The translations under genes and the position numbers were made by a program. The notes beneath the pieces are model-generated. The model made no database searches, was not told the origin of the DNA, and saw nothing but the letters and a program-made list of their open reading frames with translations. Shown piece by piece: positions 1-8,207 of a stretch of DNA of 64,000 bases. The DNA is from Anaerosolibacter sp. (GTDB lineage: Bacteria; Bacillota; Clostridia; Peptostreptococcales; Thermotaleaceae): contig NZ_JARBTM010000008.1 of NCBI RefSeq assembly GCF_029240175.1, positions 62,001-126,000 of the forward strand. The letters are read 5' to 3'. Every line of letters starts with the position of its first letter. The first letter of the stretch is position 1.

Positions 1-2
1 TT

Positions 3-209
3 GGCGTTTCTAAGGTAGCGAGAATCGATGTGGTGACTGGGCCTGATGGTGTGGTGATTACCATGGATGCCATCATGGTCTATGGGAATCCATTAAGGGT
101 ATTGGCAAAGCAAATTCAACAGCAGGTAAAAAAAGAAGTGGAATATATGACTGCGTTGAATATTCTGTCAATTAACATCACTGTAAAAAGTTTAGTCGTT
201 TTGAGTTAG
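3..209 (+). CDS. Asp23/Gls24 family protein, C-terminal part
   Basis: Partial gene cut by the window start, read in frame from base 3 to a TAG at 207-209 (68 residues). The peptide has an alternating beta/helix pattern with MVYGNPLRVLAKQIQQQV, then EVEYMTALNI and a final INITVKSLVV strand. That is the usual C-terminal half of Asp23/Gls24 (alkaline shock, DUF322) proteins, which are small cytoplasmic or membrane-associated envelope-stress proteins of Gram-positive bacteria. The N-terminal half lies outside the window, so the start and operon are unknown. A hairpin terminator follows. Confidence 0.72.
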   Translation, partial: GVSKVARIDVVTGPDGVVITMDAIMVYGNPLRVLAKQIQQQVKKEVEYMTALNILSINITVKSLVVLS

Positions 210-222
210 AGTGTTTACAAAG

Positions 223-303
223 AAAAAAGGGTGTGATATTATAATCTAGGAACTGAGGCCATAAGAATAATCCTCAGAGGAAAACATTTTCACACCCTTT
301 TTG
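223..303 (+). terminator. Two-level hairpin terminator after the Asp23 gene
   Basis: The outer arms AAAAAGGGTGTGA and TCACACCCTTTTT enclose an inner CTGAGG/CCTCAG hairpin and end in a T-run. The symmetry means it could work in both directions. Bases 304-569 upstream of gdhA show no gene or clear regulatory motif. Confidence 0.7.
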
Positions 304-569
304 TATGCTTTTGCATTTTTTTTTAATAGGCCTGGGTTAAAAAATTAACAAAATCAGATAATTGAATGAAACAAGGACAAAAAATGCAATACTATTCAAG
401 AGAAAATGTAGATGTGGTGTGAACTCTACGAACTTTAAGGTTTTGATTTATTAACATGGCAATGCATCGTGTTTAGATGAAGCTTAAGAAAAACAAACTT
501 GCATGGGTGTCTAAATCGCTGGTACATGCCGTGGGATTATTTTAAATAAAAAAAGGGAGAAGTGATGTC

Positions 570-1916
570 ATGAATACTTACGTTCAACAAGTGCTTGAAA
601 CTGTAAAACAAAGAAATGCCAATGAACCTGAATTTTTGCAAGCAGTTGAAGAAGTACTACACTCTTTAACACCTGTTATCGAGAAAAGACCAGAATATCA
701 AGAAGCAGGGATTCTAGAAAGAATGGTTGAGCCTGAGAGACAAATCATATTCAGAGTACCTTGGACAGATGACAACGGGAAAGTACAAGTAAATAGAGGT
801 TTCAGAGTACAGTTCAACAGTGCAATCGGACCTTATAAAGGTGGAATCAGATTCCATCCTACAGTAAATGTTTCAGTAATGAAATTCCTAGGATTTGAGC
901 AAACTTTTAAGAACTCTTTAACAGGTCTTCCAATTGGCGGCGGTAAGGGTGGTTCTGACTTCGATCCAAGAGGAAAATCAGATGCTGAGATCATGAGATT
1001 CTGCCAAAGCTTTATGACAGAATTATATAGACATATCGGACCAGATGTAGACGTTCCTGCTGGAGATATCGGTGTAGGCGGAAGAGAAATCGGTTTTATG
1101 TATGGACAATACAAGAGAATTAAAGGTGCATTCGAGAATGGAGTACTTACTGGAAAAGGCTTAACATATGGCGGAAGCTTAATCAGACCTGAAGCTACAG
1201 GATTTGGTGTAACATATTTTGCCCATGAGATATTAAAGCATGAAGGTGATACTTTCGAAGGCAAAACTGTTGCAGTATCAGGTTTCGGTAACGTAGCTTG
1301 GGGTGCATGTCAAAAAGTTGAAGAACTAGGCGGTAAAGTTGTTACACTTTCTGCGCCAGACGGATATATCTATGATCCAAATGGTGTAACTGGTGAAAAA
1401 ATTCAATTTATTGCACAATTATTAAATGAAAATAAAGGCGCAAGCATCAAGCCTTATGCTGATAAATATGGCGTAGAGTTCTTCCCAGGACAAAAACCAT
1501 GGGGTGTAAAAGTAGATATCATTATGCCATGTGCGATCCAAAATGATATTCAGATGGAACATGCTAAGCAAATCGTTGCTAATGGTGTTAAGTACCTAGT
1601 TGAAGGTGCAAACATGCCTACAACAAACGAAGCTGTTGAATATTTACTAGAGAATGGTGTAATTGTAGGACCTGCTAAAGCAGCAAATGCTGGTGGTGTA
1701 GCTACTTCAGCTCTAGAAATGTCTCAAAACAGCATGAGAATGGCTTGGACAGCTGAAGAAGTAGATGCGAAGCTTCACCAAATCATGATCAACATCCATA
1801 ACAACTCCATGAAAGCTGCGAAAGAGTATGGCTTTGGATACAACTTAGTAGCAGGAGCAAATATTGCTGGATTCTTAAAAGTTGCAGAAGCAATGATCGC
1901 TCAGGGAATCGTATAG
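570..1916 (+). CDS. gdhA: Glutamate dehydrogenase, NADP-type hexameric
   Basis: 448 residues, the normal length for the hexameric bacterial enzyme that interconverts glutamate with 2-oxoglutarate and ammonia. Substrate-site motifs are present: GPYKGGIRFHP around K90, GGGKGG with the catalytic lysine at 126, and AGDIGVGGREIG with the catalytic aspartate at 166. The Rossmann glycine motif SGFGNV starts near residue 237. ATG 570 follows GGGAGAAG with good spacing. The gene stands alone between terminators. In an organism with a histidine-to-glutamate pathway a few kilobases away, it probably handles fermentation glutamate, but cofactor preference is inferred from family resemblance only. Confidence 0.95.
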   Translation: MNTYVQQVLETVKQRNANEPEFLQAVEEVLHSLTPVIEKRPEYQEAGILERMVEPERQIIFRVPWTDDNGKVQVNRGFRVQFNSAIGPYKGGIRFHPTVNVSVMKFLGFEQTFKNSLTGLPIGGGKGGSDFDPRGKSDAEIMRFCQSFMTELYRHIGPDVDVPAGDIGVGGREIGFMYGQYKRIKGAFENGVLTGKGLTYGGSLIRPEATGFGVTYFAHEILKHEGDTFEGKTVAVSGFGNVAWGACQKVEELGGKVVTLSAPDGYIYDPNGVTGEKIQFIAQLLNENKGASIKPYADKYGVEFFPGQKPWGVKVDIIMPCAIQNDIQMEHAKQIVANGVKYLVEGANMPTTNEAVEYLLENGVIVGPAKAANAGGVATSALEMSQNSMRMAWTAEEVDAKLHQIMINIHNNSMKAAKEYGFGYNLVAGANIAGFLKVAEAMIAQGIV

Positions 1917-1947
1917 AACCGAGGTTGAGGCTGAGGTTAAGGTTGAT

Positions 1948-1984
1948 AAAAGAAGAAGAACCCGGAAGGGTTCTTCTTCTTTTA
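1948..1984 (+). terminator. gdhA terminator
   Basis: Perfect 16-bp stem AAAAGAAGAAGAACCC with a GGAA tetraloop and a T-rich 3' arm, 32 bases past the gdhA stop. Confidence 0.9.
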
Positions 1985-2073
1985 TTTCAGTTTGGCAACG
2001 AATATTACATTTTAGAGACAATAGGAAAAAATGACTAATTTTTATATTACAATAGAAGAGAGGAGGGATGTAA

Positions 2074-3774
2074 ATGAGAAATAGATGGATATATAAAGTC
2101 TTATTGACATGTATAATATTTATTTTCGCTTGGAGTGGAACTGTCTTTGGTGAAGGGGTATCCTTATATACGCCAATGCCCCAAGGCAATGTTATGGTAT
2201 CAAAGCCAACGATCAGCTGGCAGATCATCCTAAATAATAATGTAATTGAAAATATTGATATGAAGCTGGATGGTAATAAGGTAGAGGCGAAATATAATAA
2301 GGAGACAGCGTCTATCGAGTACATACCATCAGAAGCTATTAAAGGAGGGCGCCATACCGTAGATGTCAGTGTAGTATTAAAGGAATGGTCTAAACCTATT
2401 AGTCGGAGTTGGCAATTTACGGTGAGTGATCAGGCTGTAGAGCAGCTCTCCGCTCCCAATACAGAACAAAAAACGGCACTCGAATATGCGAATCAATATC
2501 GTGGACAATTTCAACTCACGCCATTTCAATTAGATCCATCGCTGAATGCAGCGGCTTCAGCCCATGCTGATTATATGACGATCAATCAAGAGCTTACCCA
2601 TGTAGAATCAGCAAATCGAAAGGGTTTTGTGGGAACAAATCCTCAGGATCGGGCAGCCAGCTTCGGGTATACCAGCAGTTTTATCAGTGAAAATGTCAGC
2701 AGTGGGCAGAAAGACTATAGGGAGGCTGTTAATGGTTTGGTAGATGCTCCTTACCATCGATTTTCATGGTTAAATCCTTATCTGTCTGATTTGGGCTATA
2801 GCAGCCGTGACAAATATTATTCTTTCCTATTCGGCGGGAAAACGGCAGGAGAAGATCAACTGGTCGTATATCCCTTAGATCATCAAAAGGGAGTGACTGT
2901 TTCTTGGGACGGAAATGAAACACCAGATCCATTAAGAATTCATAGAAAAAAAGAAAAAGTTGGGTATCCTGTAACCCTATCTTATTTTACAGGAAAAAAT
3001 ATTGTCAAATTCTCTATAGATAAGGCCACGTTAAGCAACAGTCAAGGAAAGAACGTAGAAGTCTTCTTGAATACACCTCAGAACGACGATAATTTGAAGG
3101 ATAGTATCATTATGATTCCCGTAGATTCTTTTGATATGGGTGAGAAATATACAGCCACAGTCAAGGGAAGCATCATTTTTGAAGATAAGACAGAGAAGAA
3201 GATTGATAAGACCTGGACCTTTGAAACTGCAATATTCACAGATGTATTTGATCATTGGGGAAGGAACGATATTCTTGACTTGGGAAGCAAAAAGATTATT
3301 ACGCCAAAGAAAGGCTCGGAATATAGACCTGAGGATAAGATTACCAGAGCAGAGTTTGCTGAGTTTATCGTAAATGTTTTGGAAATTCCTGTAAAGGACT
3401 ATGAAGGAATTTTCAAAGATGTAGGAAAAGAGACCAATAAGGCAGTCTTTGTTGAGGCAGCTTATCGAGCTGGTGTTGTAAAGGGAATGGGTGATGGAAG
3501 TTTTGCGCCAAATCGGTGGATTACGAGGGAAGAAATTTCTGCTCTTGTGATCAGGGCCTATGAGAAAAAAGGAAATATGGATAAGATTAAGGAACTGCCA
3601 GCCATTACCTTTGCCGACCGCTACTATATTAGTCCGTGGGCCTTAGGGGATATTAAGGCTGTGGTTCGACTAGGTATCATGAAGGGACGTTTAAACAATG
3701 AATTTGCGCCAAAGGATTACGCCACTAGAGCGGAAGCTGCTGTAATCATGAAAGGCTTATTGGGAGCATTATAG
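2074..3774 (+). CDS. Secreted CAP-domain protein with three SLH domains
   Basis: 566 residues. It has an N-terminal signal peptide (hydrophobic residues 8-20, likely cut near residue 26) and a beta-rich stretch to about 120. A CAP/SCP domain at about 134-255 carries H164, the E206 pair region (SEN) and H228, the usual CAP cleft residues. A second Ig-like region follows, then three S-layer homology repeats from about 389 to the end (starting FTDVFDHWG, FKDVGKETN and FADRYYISPW). SLH repeats bind secondary cell-wall polymer, so the CAP domain is probably displayed on the surface. ATG 2074 has GAGGAGGG upstream. The ligand and exact role of the CAP domain are not predictable. Confidence 0.88.
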   Translation: MRNRWIYKVLLTCIIFIFAWSGTVFGEGVSLYTPMPQGNVMVSKPTISWQIILNNNVIENIDMKLDGNKVEAKYNKETASIEYIPSEAIKGGRHTVDVSVVLKEWSKPISRSWQFTVSDQAVEQLSAPNTEQKTALEYANQYRGQFQLTPFQLDPSLNAAASAHADYMTINQELTHVESANRKGFVGTNPQDRAASFGYTSSFISENVSSGQKDYREAVNGLVDAPYHRFSWLNPYLSDLGYSSRDKYYSFLFGGKTAGEDQLVVYPLDHQKGVTVSWDGNETPDPLRIHRKKEKVGYPVTLSYFTGKNIVKFSIDKATLSNSQGKNVEVFLNTPQNDDNLKDSIIMIPVDSFDMGEKYTATVKGSIIFEDKTEKKIDKTWTFETAIFTDVFDHWGRNDILDLGSKKIITPKKGSEYRPEDKITRAEFAEFIVNVLEIPVKDYEGIFKDVGKETNKAVFVEAAYRAGVVKGMGDGSFAPNRWITREEISALVIRAYEKKGNMDKIKELPAITFADRYYISPWALGDIKAVVRLGIMKGRLNNEFAPKDYATRAEAAVIMKGLLGAL

Positions 3775-3812
3775 AAAAAGGATGGTAACGAAAATGTTAC
3801 CATCCTTTTTCT
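3774..3812. terminator. Bidirectional terminator between convergent genes
   Basis: GAAAAAGGATGGTAAC and its complement flank a GAAAAT loop. It serves the CAP/SLH gene and cobT, which converge here. Confidence 0.88.
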
Positions 3813-3829
3813 ATACTACTATAATATTG

Positions 3830-4876
3830 CTATAATGAAATTCCTGATTCTTCTAGGGTAATCATTTCTTTTACCATGTAGGTAGCCGCTTCCACGATGT
3901 TGAAGGCGATGGCAGCTCCTGAACCTTCACCTAGGCGCATGCCCATGTCAAACATGGGTTGAAGTCCGATAAGATTTAATGCAGCTTTCCCGCCTTTTTC
4001 AGCTGAACAGTGGGAGGGAATCAAGTAATTCTTTACCTTTGGCTCGATAGAACAAGCAATGATGGCAGCTGCCGTAGAGATAAAACCATCTACGACCACA
4101 GGAACACCATGGGCAGCTGCAGCCAGCATGGTGCCAGCCATACCTCCAATTTCAAAGCCTCCAACCTTTGCAAGGACATCAATGCCATCCTTGGAATCTG
4201 GTTTATTATGGGCAATGGCTTTGCAGATGACGTTGGCCTTATGGGATAACTGGTCTGTTGGCAGTCCAGCACCTATACCGACAACTTCTGAAGGATCATA
4301 GTTGCCCATAACGGCCACTATGGCAGCACTGGCTGTGGTATTTCCGATACCCATTTCTCCTGTGCCGATGAGGTTCTTTCCAGCCTTGATTTGAGCTTCG
4401 GTGACTTCGATACCTATTTCTAAGGCTTGAATGGCTTCTTCTCGAGACATGGCAGGACCTTCTGCCATATTGCTCGTCCCATAACGTATCTTATGCTTGA
4501 GGACATCAGGGTGGTCGATATCAACAGCGACACCAATGTCAACGATGACTACTTCAGCTCCTGCTTGCTTAGCGAAGGCACACACCCCTGTCACACCCTT
4601 GGCGAAGTTTGGGGTTTGTATCGCAGTGATGATCTGTGGATTAGGTGCAATACCTTCTTGGTACACACCATGATCAGCAGACATGACAATCACGACTTTG
4701 TTATCTACCGTTGGGAAGGGGTTTCCTGTGATGCCTGCCAGTTGGACTGCTAAATCTTCCAATCTTCCAAGACTTCCAGGGGGTTTAATAAGGGCGTCCA
4801 CGCGAGCTCTAGTTTTTGTCATGGCTTCCTGGTTTAGTTCAGAAATCATTTGTAGGGTTTGGTGAAGCTTTTCCAT
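3830..4876 (-). CDS. cobT: Nicotinate-nucleotide-dimethylbenzimidazole phosphoribosyltransferase
   Basis: 348 residues from the ATG at 4876, chosen because AAGGAGG lies 8 bases upstream; an in-frame extension to 4924 lacks a site. CobT makes alpha-ribazole phosphate for the lower ligand of cobalamin. The full family length is present, with TRARVDALIKPPGSLGRLE near the N-terminus, the MSADHGVYQEGI segment, the glycine-rich IGTGEMGIGNTT, and GEGSGAA near the C-terminus whose glutamate falls at residue 317, the catalytic-base position of Salmonella CobT. No other cobalamin gene is in the window. A B12 riboswitch and terminator lie in its leader, so it is expected to be shut off by adenosylcobalamin. 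Confidence 0.96.
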   Translation of the reverse strand: MEKLHQTLQMISELNQEAMTKTRARVDALIKPPGSLGRLEDLAVQLAGITGNPFPTVDNKVVIVMSADHGVYQEGIAPNPQIITAIQTPNFAKGVTGVCAFAKQAGAEVVIVDIGVAVDIDHPDVLKHKIRYGTSNMAEGPAMSREEAIQALEIGIEVTEAQIKAGKNLIGTGEMGIGNTTASAAIVAVMGNYDPSEVVGIGAGLPTDQLSHKANVICKAIAHNKPDSKDGIDVLAKVGGFEIGGMAGTMLAAAAHGVPVVVDGFISTAAAIIACSIEPKVKNYLIPSHCSAEKGGKAALNLIGLQPMFDMGMRLGEGSGAAIAFNIVEAATYMVKEMITLEESGISL

Positions 4877-4910
4877 TTGATATTCCTCCTTGTATTGGAT
4901 AGTAGTTAAG

Positions 4911-5004
4911 AGGCTGCTCGCCACTCGCTGTTTGCTTCTCGCAAAAGACTTTTGTGTGTTGCACTTATTAGAAGCGAGTAGCTAGTGGCCAGTAGCGAGC
5001 AGCC
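4911..5004. repeat. Intergenic dyad repeat, family AGCGAGTAGC, copy A
   Basis: The left arm GGCTGCTCGCCACTCGCTG and the right arm CAGTAGCGAGCAGCC are near-complementary, separated by a spacer with CTTTTG. It lies inside the cobT leader, between riboswitch terminator and start codon. Same family as copies near 5.4, 12.9, 15.3, 17.6, 55.1, 59.1 and 61.1 kb. Confidence 0.75.
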
Positions 5005-5036
5005 TATTTATAGTAGCTAAAAGCTAAAAAGCAAAT

Positions 5037-5083
5037 AAAAAAAGTCCACAGTTTTTTTGCATAGGCAAAAAAACCATGAACTT
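5037..5083 (-). terminator. Riboswitch-controlled terminator of cobT leader
   Basis: On the minus strand, AAGTTCATGGTTTTTTTGC pairs with GCAAAAAAACTGTGGACTT (19 pairs with a few G-U), followed by T7. Its position just after the B12 box fits an expression platform. Confidence 0.8.
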
Positions 5084-5107
5084 TACCATCCTTCATGTAC
5101 TTCTAAA

Positions 5108-5266
5108 GCTTATAGGCAGGTCTCCTGGCTTGACATCTTTGTCTTTCACACCTTCCCGGATGAACCAGTGGTATCTTGTGATTGACTCCGTCCTACAGTG
5201 GCGGGACCGCTGAAGATTTTCACTTCATTCCCTATTCTCCCCCTTGGGGCACCTATAACCTCTAAT
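5108..5266 (-). promoter_or_regulatory. Cobalamin riboswitch
   Basis: On the minus strand the B12 box AGCCAGGAGACCTGCC (5115-5130) sits at the 3' end. Upstream are the typical GGGAA-GAAGTGAAAATCTTC and GCGGTCCCGCCACTGTA core elements and a GCCCCAAGGGGGAGAATAG stem. This is the classic adenosylcobalamin aptamer, located directly ahead of a terminator and cobT. Confidence 0.95.
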
Positions 5267-5337
5267 GGTTCTATAGAAGATTATATTCGACAGAGATGAA
5301 AAAAATCCTTCTAGAAAAAAGAAAAGTTAGTGTTAAC

Positions 5338-5533
5338 GCTACTCGCTGTTCGCTTCTCGCTTCTCGGAAAAGATTTGTGTTTTGGGTTTGTGATGGGCAA
5401 CTGGGTAGTGGTTAAAATATTAATGACTGGTGACTGGTGACTGGTGACTGGTGACTGGTGACTGGTGACTGGTGACTGGTGAGGATTTTTTCAGGGTTTT
5501 GCGAGAAGCGAGTGGCCAGCAGCGAGCAGCCAG
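5338..5533. repeat. Dyad repeat copy B interrupted by a TGACTGG tandem array
   Basis: The arm CGCTACTCGCTGTTCGCTTC (5338-5357) is answered by GCGAGAAGCGAGTGGCCAGC at 5501-5520. Between them, eight exact head-to-tail copies of TGACTGG run from 5424 to 5479. The stretch 5270-5623 has no gene. Confidence 0.75.
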
Positions 5534-5623
5534 CATTCAAAAGAGTAGAACATAAGATATAGGGTAAAAATAGAAGAAGGTGGATAATCTTTTTCATAGG
5601 ATAAAAGCAAAGGAGGAAATACC

Positions 5624-6505
5624 TTGAACTATAAAGTAATCGAAGAGAAGGATAGAGTGATATTAGAAGGGGTAGAGGATTTTGAGCTGCAGCATATTCT
5701 AGAATGTGGACAGTGCTTCCGTTGGTATCGGGAAGTTGACGACAGCTATACTTTGGTGGCTCATAACAGAATATTAAATATTGCAAAGCAAAAGGATCAA
5801 ATTCTCTTCAATCATACAAATATTGAGGATTTCTATGGGATTTGGAAGGCATATTTTGATTTGGATCGAGATTATAGAGGCATTAAAAAAGTTCTCTGTG
5901 AAAATGATCCCGTCATGGAAAGAGCCATTGAAAAAGGGCATGGTATTCGAATCCTTAAACAGGATGAATGGGAAACCTTGATTTCTTTTATCATATCCTC
6001 CAACCGTGGTATCCCCCTCATTAAAAAATCTATAGAAGAGCTCAGTGAAAAATATGGACAGTTCATCGGGATTTATGGAAATCGAAAGCACTATGCTTTT
6101 CCACAACCAGAAGCACTGCTGAATAGAACCATAGAAGAAATTCAGCTTTGCCGCACGGGATATCGTGCCAAATATATCGTAGATGCAGCTGCCATCGTAG
6201 GAGAGGGGCAAATGGACATTTATGCGATTCATAACTTGGATACAGACATGGCAAGAAGAAATCTTTTAAGAATCAATGGGGTAGGACCAAAGGTAGCCGA
6301 TTGCATATTGTTATTTTCCATGGGTAAATTTGATGCATTTCCTATTGATGTGTGGGTAAAACGCGTAATGGAATATTTTTATTTGCAGGAGGACATGCCC
6401 CTAAAAACGATTCAAGACTATGGTCAGAAACGCTTTGGCAAATACGCAGGCTTTGCCCAGCAGTATCTTTTCTACTATGCCAGAGAATTAGGAATAGGCA
6501 AATAA
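5624..6505 (+). CDS. ogg: 8-oxoguanine DNA glycosylase (OGG1/HhH-GPD type)
   Basis: 293 residues. The start is TTG 5624, preceded by AAAGGAGG at correct spacing. The N-terminal OGG_N region has CGQCFRWY (28-35), like the GQSFRW motif of OGG1. The helix-hairpin-helix GPD part reads INGVGPKVADCILLF with the Schiff-base lysine at K223, and FPIDVWVKRV with the catalytic aspartate at D242. The enzyme excises 8-oxoguanine and nicks the strand. Its own terminator is not obvious. The next gene begins 73 bases later with its own RBS, so the two may be co-transcribed. Confidence 0.9.
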   Translation: MNYKVIEEKDRVILEGVEDFELQHILECGQCFRWYREVDDSYTLVAHNRILNIAKQKDQILFNHTNIEDFYGIWKAYFDLDRDYRGIKKVLCENDPVMERAIEKGHGIRILKQDEWETLISFIISSNRGIPLIKKSIEELSEKYGQFIGIYGNRKHYAFPQPEALLNRTIEEIQLCRTGYRAKYIVDAAAIVGEGQMDIYAIHNLDTDMARRNLLRINGVGPKVADCILLFSMGKFDAFPIDVWVKRVMEYFYLQEDMPLKTIQDYGQKRFGKYAGFAQQYLFYYARELGIGK

Positions 6506-6578
6506 TACAAGAAGGAGTTTTTTGAAGAATAAAGAATATATATTTAGACATACGAAATGAGCAAAGGGGGAAGCAATT

Positions 6579-7280
6579 GTGCTGGGAACAATTGTGAATG
6601 CATTGGCCATTGTAGGCGGAAGTATTATAGGTCTATTTTTCGGGGGAAGAATACCAGAAAAATATAGCGATACGGTGATGAAATCCATGGGATTGGCCAT
6701 CATACTTTTGGGTTTATTGGGTGGTTTTAAGGTTCAAGATCAGGATGTGCTATTGGTGATTTTTAGTTTGGCCATAGGGAGTTTGATCGGAGAGTATCTC
6801 CGCATAGAAGATAAGCTCGAAGATTTAGGAAGATGGGTAGAAAAAAAAGCAGGTAAATCAGAAGGGGGTATTGCCAAAGGCTTTGTCGCTGCTAGTTTAC
6901 TTTATTGTGTAGGTTCCATGGCCATTGTAGGTTCATTGGAAAGCGGCTTGGTGGGAAATCATCAAACTTTATATACCAAAGCTGTGTTGGATGGAATCAC
7001 CTCCATTGCATTTACATCTACCATGGGAATCGGTGTTATGCTGTCTGCTGTGGCAGTTTTTGTGTACCAAGGTCTGATTACCATGACCGCTTCCTTTATG
7101 AAGGTGTTTTTGATTGATGAGGTCATCCGTCAAATGTCAGTGGTGGGGGGATTGTTAATTCTTGCCATTGGATTGAATATGATAGAAGTAAAACGATTGA
7201 AGGTAGGCAACATGCTTCCGGGTATTTTTATACCATGTGTGTACTACATGGGAAAACTACTATATTTGAAGATAATTTAG
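6579..7280 (+). CDS. DUF554 family membrane protein
   Basis: 233 residues, GTG start at 6579 with AAAGGGGGAAG upstream. About six or seven hydrophobic segments, beginning MLGTIVNALAIVGGSIIGLFFG, with the conserved VKSMGLAIILLGL-like segment and the GLVGNHQTLYTKAVLDGITSIAF stretch typical of DUF554 (YdfK-like) proteins. It is an integral membrane protein of unknown function, possibly a transporter. Followed by a small terminator. Confidence 0.85.
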   Translation: MLGTIVNALAIVGGSIIGLFFGGRIPEKYSDTVMKSMGLAIILLGLLGGFKVQDQDVLLVIFSLAIGSLIGEYLRIEDKLEDLGRWVEKKAGKSEGGIAKGFVAASLLYCVGSMAIVGSLESGLVGNHQTLYTKAVLDGITSIAFTSTMGIGVMLSAVAVFVYQGLITMTASFMKVFLIDEVIRQMSVVGGLLILAIGLNMIEVKRLKVGNMLPGIFIPCVYYMGKLLYLKII

Positions 7281-7311
7281 TATATAATTGTTAAATAAGG
7301 GTAGACATTGG

Positions 7312-7336
7312 AGAGAGACAAATGGGTCTCTTTTTC
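7312..7336 (+). terminator. Terminator after the DUF554 gene
   Basis: Stem AGAGAC / GTCTCT with loop AAATGG followed by TTTTTCCTTTT. Confidence 0.65.
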
Positions 7337-7397
7337 CTTTTTAGCATAAAACATGAAAAATTTGGAGAGATATCTCCTCAAAAAACTAGAACCAGGG

Positions 7398-7422
7398 ACC
7401 TAAAAAAGGGTAGAACAGCGTA
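7398..7422 (+). promoter_or_regulatory. Probable SigI-type promoter of sigI-rsgI
   Basis: ACCTAAAAAA, 18 bases from ACC to CGTA, then three bases and CTATAATGTAA. The same block with identical spacing occurs before the gene at 9645. SigI promoters are known to use an A-C-C rich -35 and a CGAA/CGTA-like -10, so this is consistent with autoregulation. Assignment is inference. Confidence 0.5.
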
Positions 7423-7451
7423 CATCTATAATGTAAGGAGGTGCATACGGG

Positions 7452-8207
7452 TTGGCGCGCCTATTGAATTTTCTTAAGAAAGACTCCTTAACAAATCGGT
7501 TAAAGAAAATTAAGGATGGAGATTCCCAGGAAAGAGAAATATTTATTGAGGAATATATACCTTTTATTATAAAAACCATATCCAATACGACCAATCGTTA
7601 TGTAGAATCCGAGAACAGCGAGGAGTATAGTGTGGGACTGGAGGCCTTCAACGAAGCTATTGATAAATATGAGGGATCGAGAGGCACATTTATCAGTTTT
7701 GCGGAGTTGGTAATCAAGAGCAGAGTAACTGACTGCCTTCGCAGGGCCAGCAGACATATGGTTTCTGTTCCCATAAGTCAATATGACGACGAGCAGGAGC
7801 AGCAAATTGAAGCTCAGCTAAAGACCGAGGACTTTACTGTTGCTTTTGAGCTGAAGGATGAAATGAGAGCCTTTGAAGAACAGTTAAAGGCATTTGATAT
7901 TACCTTCTCAGATTTGGTGAATGAAGCACCAAAGCATGTAGATACCAGGGTTAATAGCATACAAATCGCAAAGTTTGTGGCAACTCACCAGGAATTAAAG
8001 GATGAATTATTTCGGAAAAAGACATTGCCTGGGACAAAAATTACAAAAGAATTAAATGTAACATTGAAAATGTTAAAACGAAGCAGGAAATTTATCATCG
8101 CAGCCGTATTGATTCTAGACAGCGATTTAGAACTTTTAAAGAATTATATTTACGAGATAGAAGGGGGTGTTGCGGATGGTATACAGGGGATGCGTGGTAA
8201 AGCTTGA
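7452..8207 (+). CDS. sigI: RNA polymerase sigma factor SigI
   Basis: 251 residues from TTG 7452, chosen because AAGGAGG lies 10 bases upstream. The sigma region 2 signature is seen in EEYSVGLEAFNEAIDKYEGSRG, followed by FISFAELVIKSRVTDCLRR; the C-terminal half carries the SigI-specific VTLKMLKRSRKFIIAAVLIL helix. SigI factors respond to heat or, in cellulolytic clostridia, to extracellular polysaccharide through the membrane anti-sigma RsgI. Here the stop overlaps the rsgI start, so the pair is translationally coupled. Confidence 0.93.
   Translation: MARLLNFLKKDSLTNRLKKIKDGDSQEREIFIEEYIPFIIKTISNTTNRYVESENSEEYSVGLEAFNEAIDKYEGSRGTFISFAELVIKSRVTDCLRRASRHMVSVPISQYDDEQEQQIEAQLKTEDFTVAFELKDEMRAFEEQLKAFDITFSDLVNEAPKHVDTRVNSIQIAKFVATHQELKDELFRKKTLPGTKITKELNVTLKMLKRSRKFIIAAVLILDSDLELLKNYIYEIEGGVADGIQGMRGKA

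Noticed and set aside
1875-2324. Minus-strand frame across the gdhA/CAP gene gap
   Set aside because: It overlaps both genes and a perfect terminator; the peptide is low-complexity F/L/S with no RBS.
5424-5479. Possible CRISPR array
   Set aside because: The repeat unit is 7 bases with no spacers, and no cas genes are present. It is a simple tandem array.
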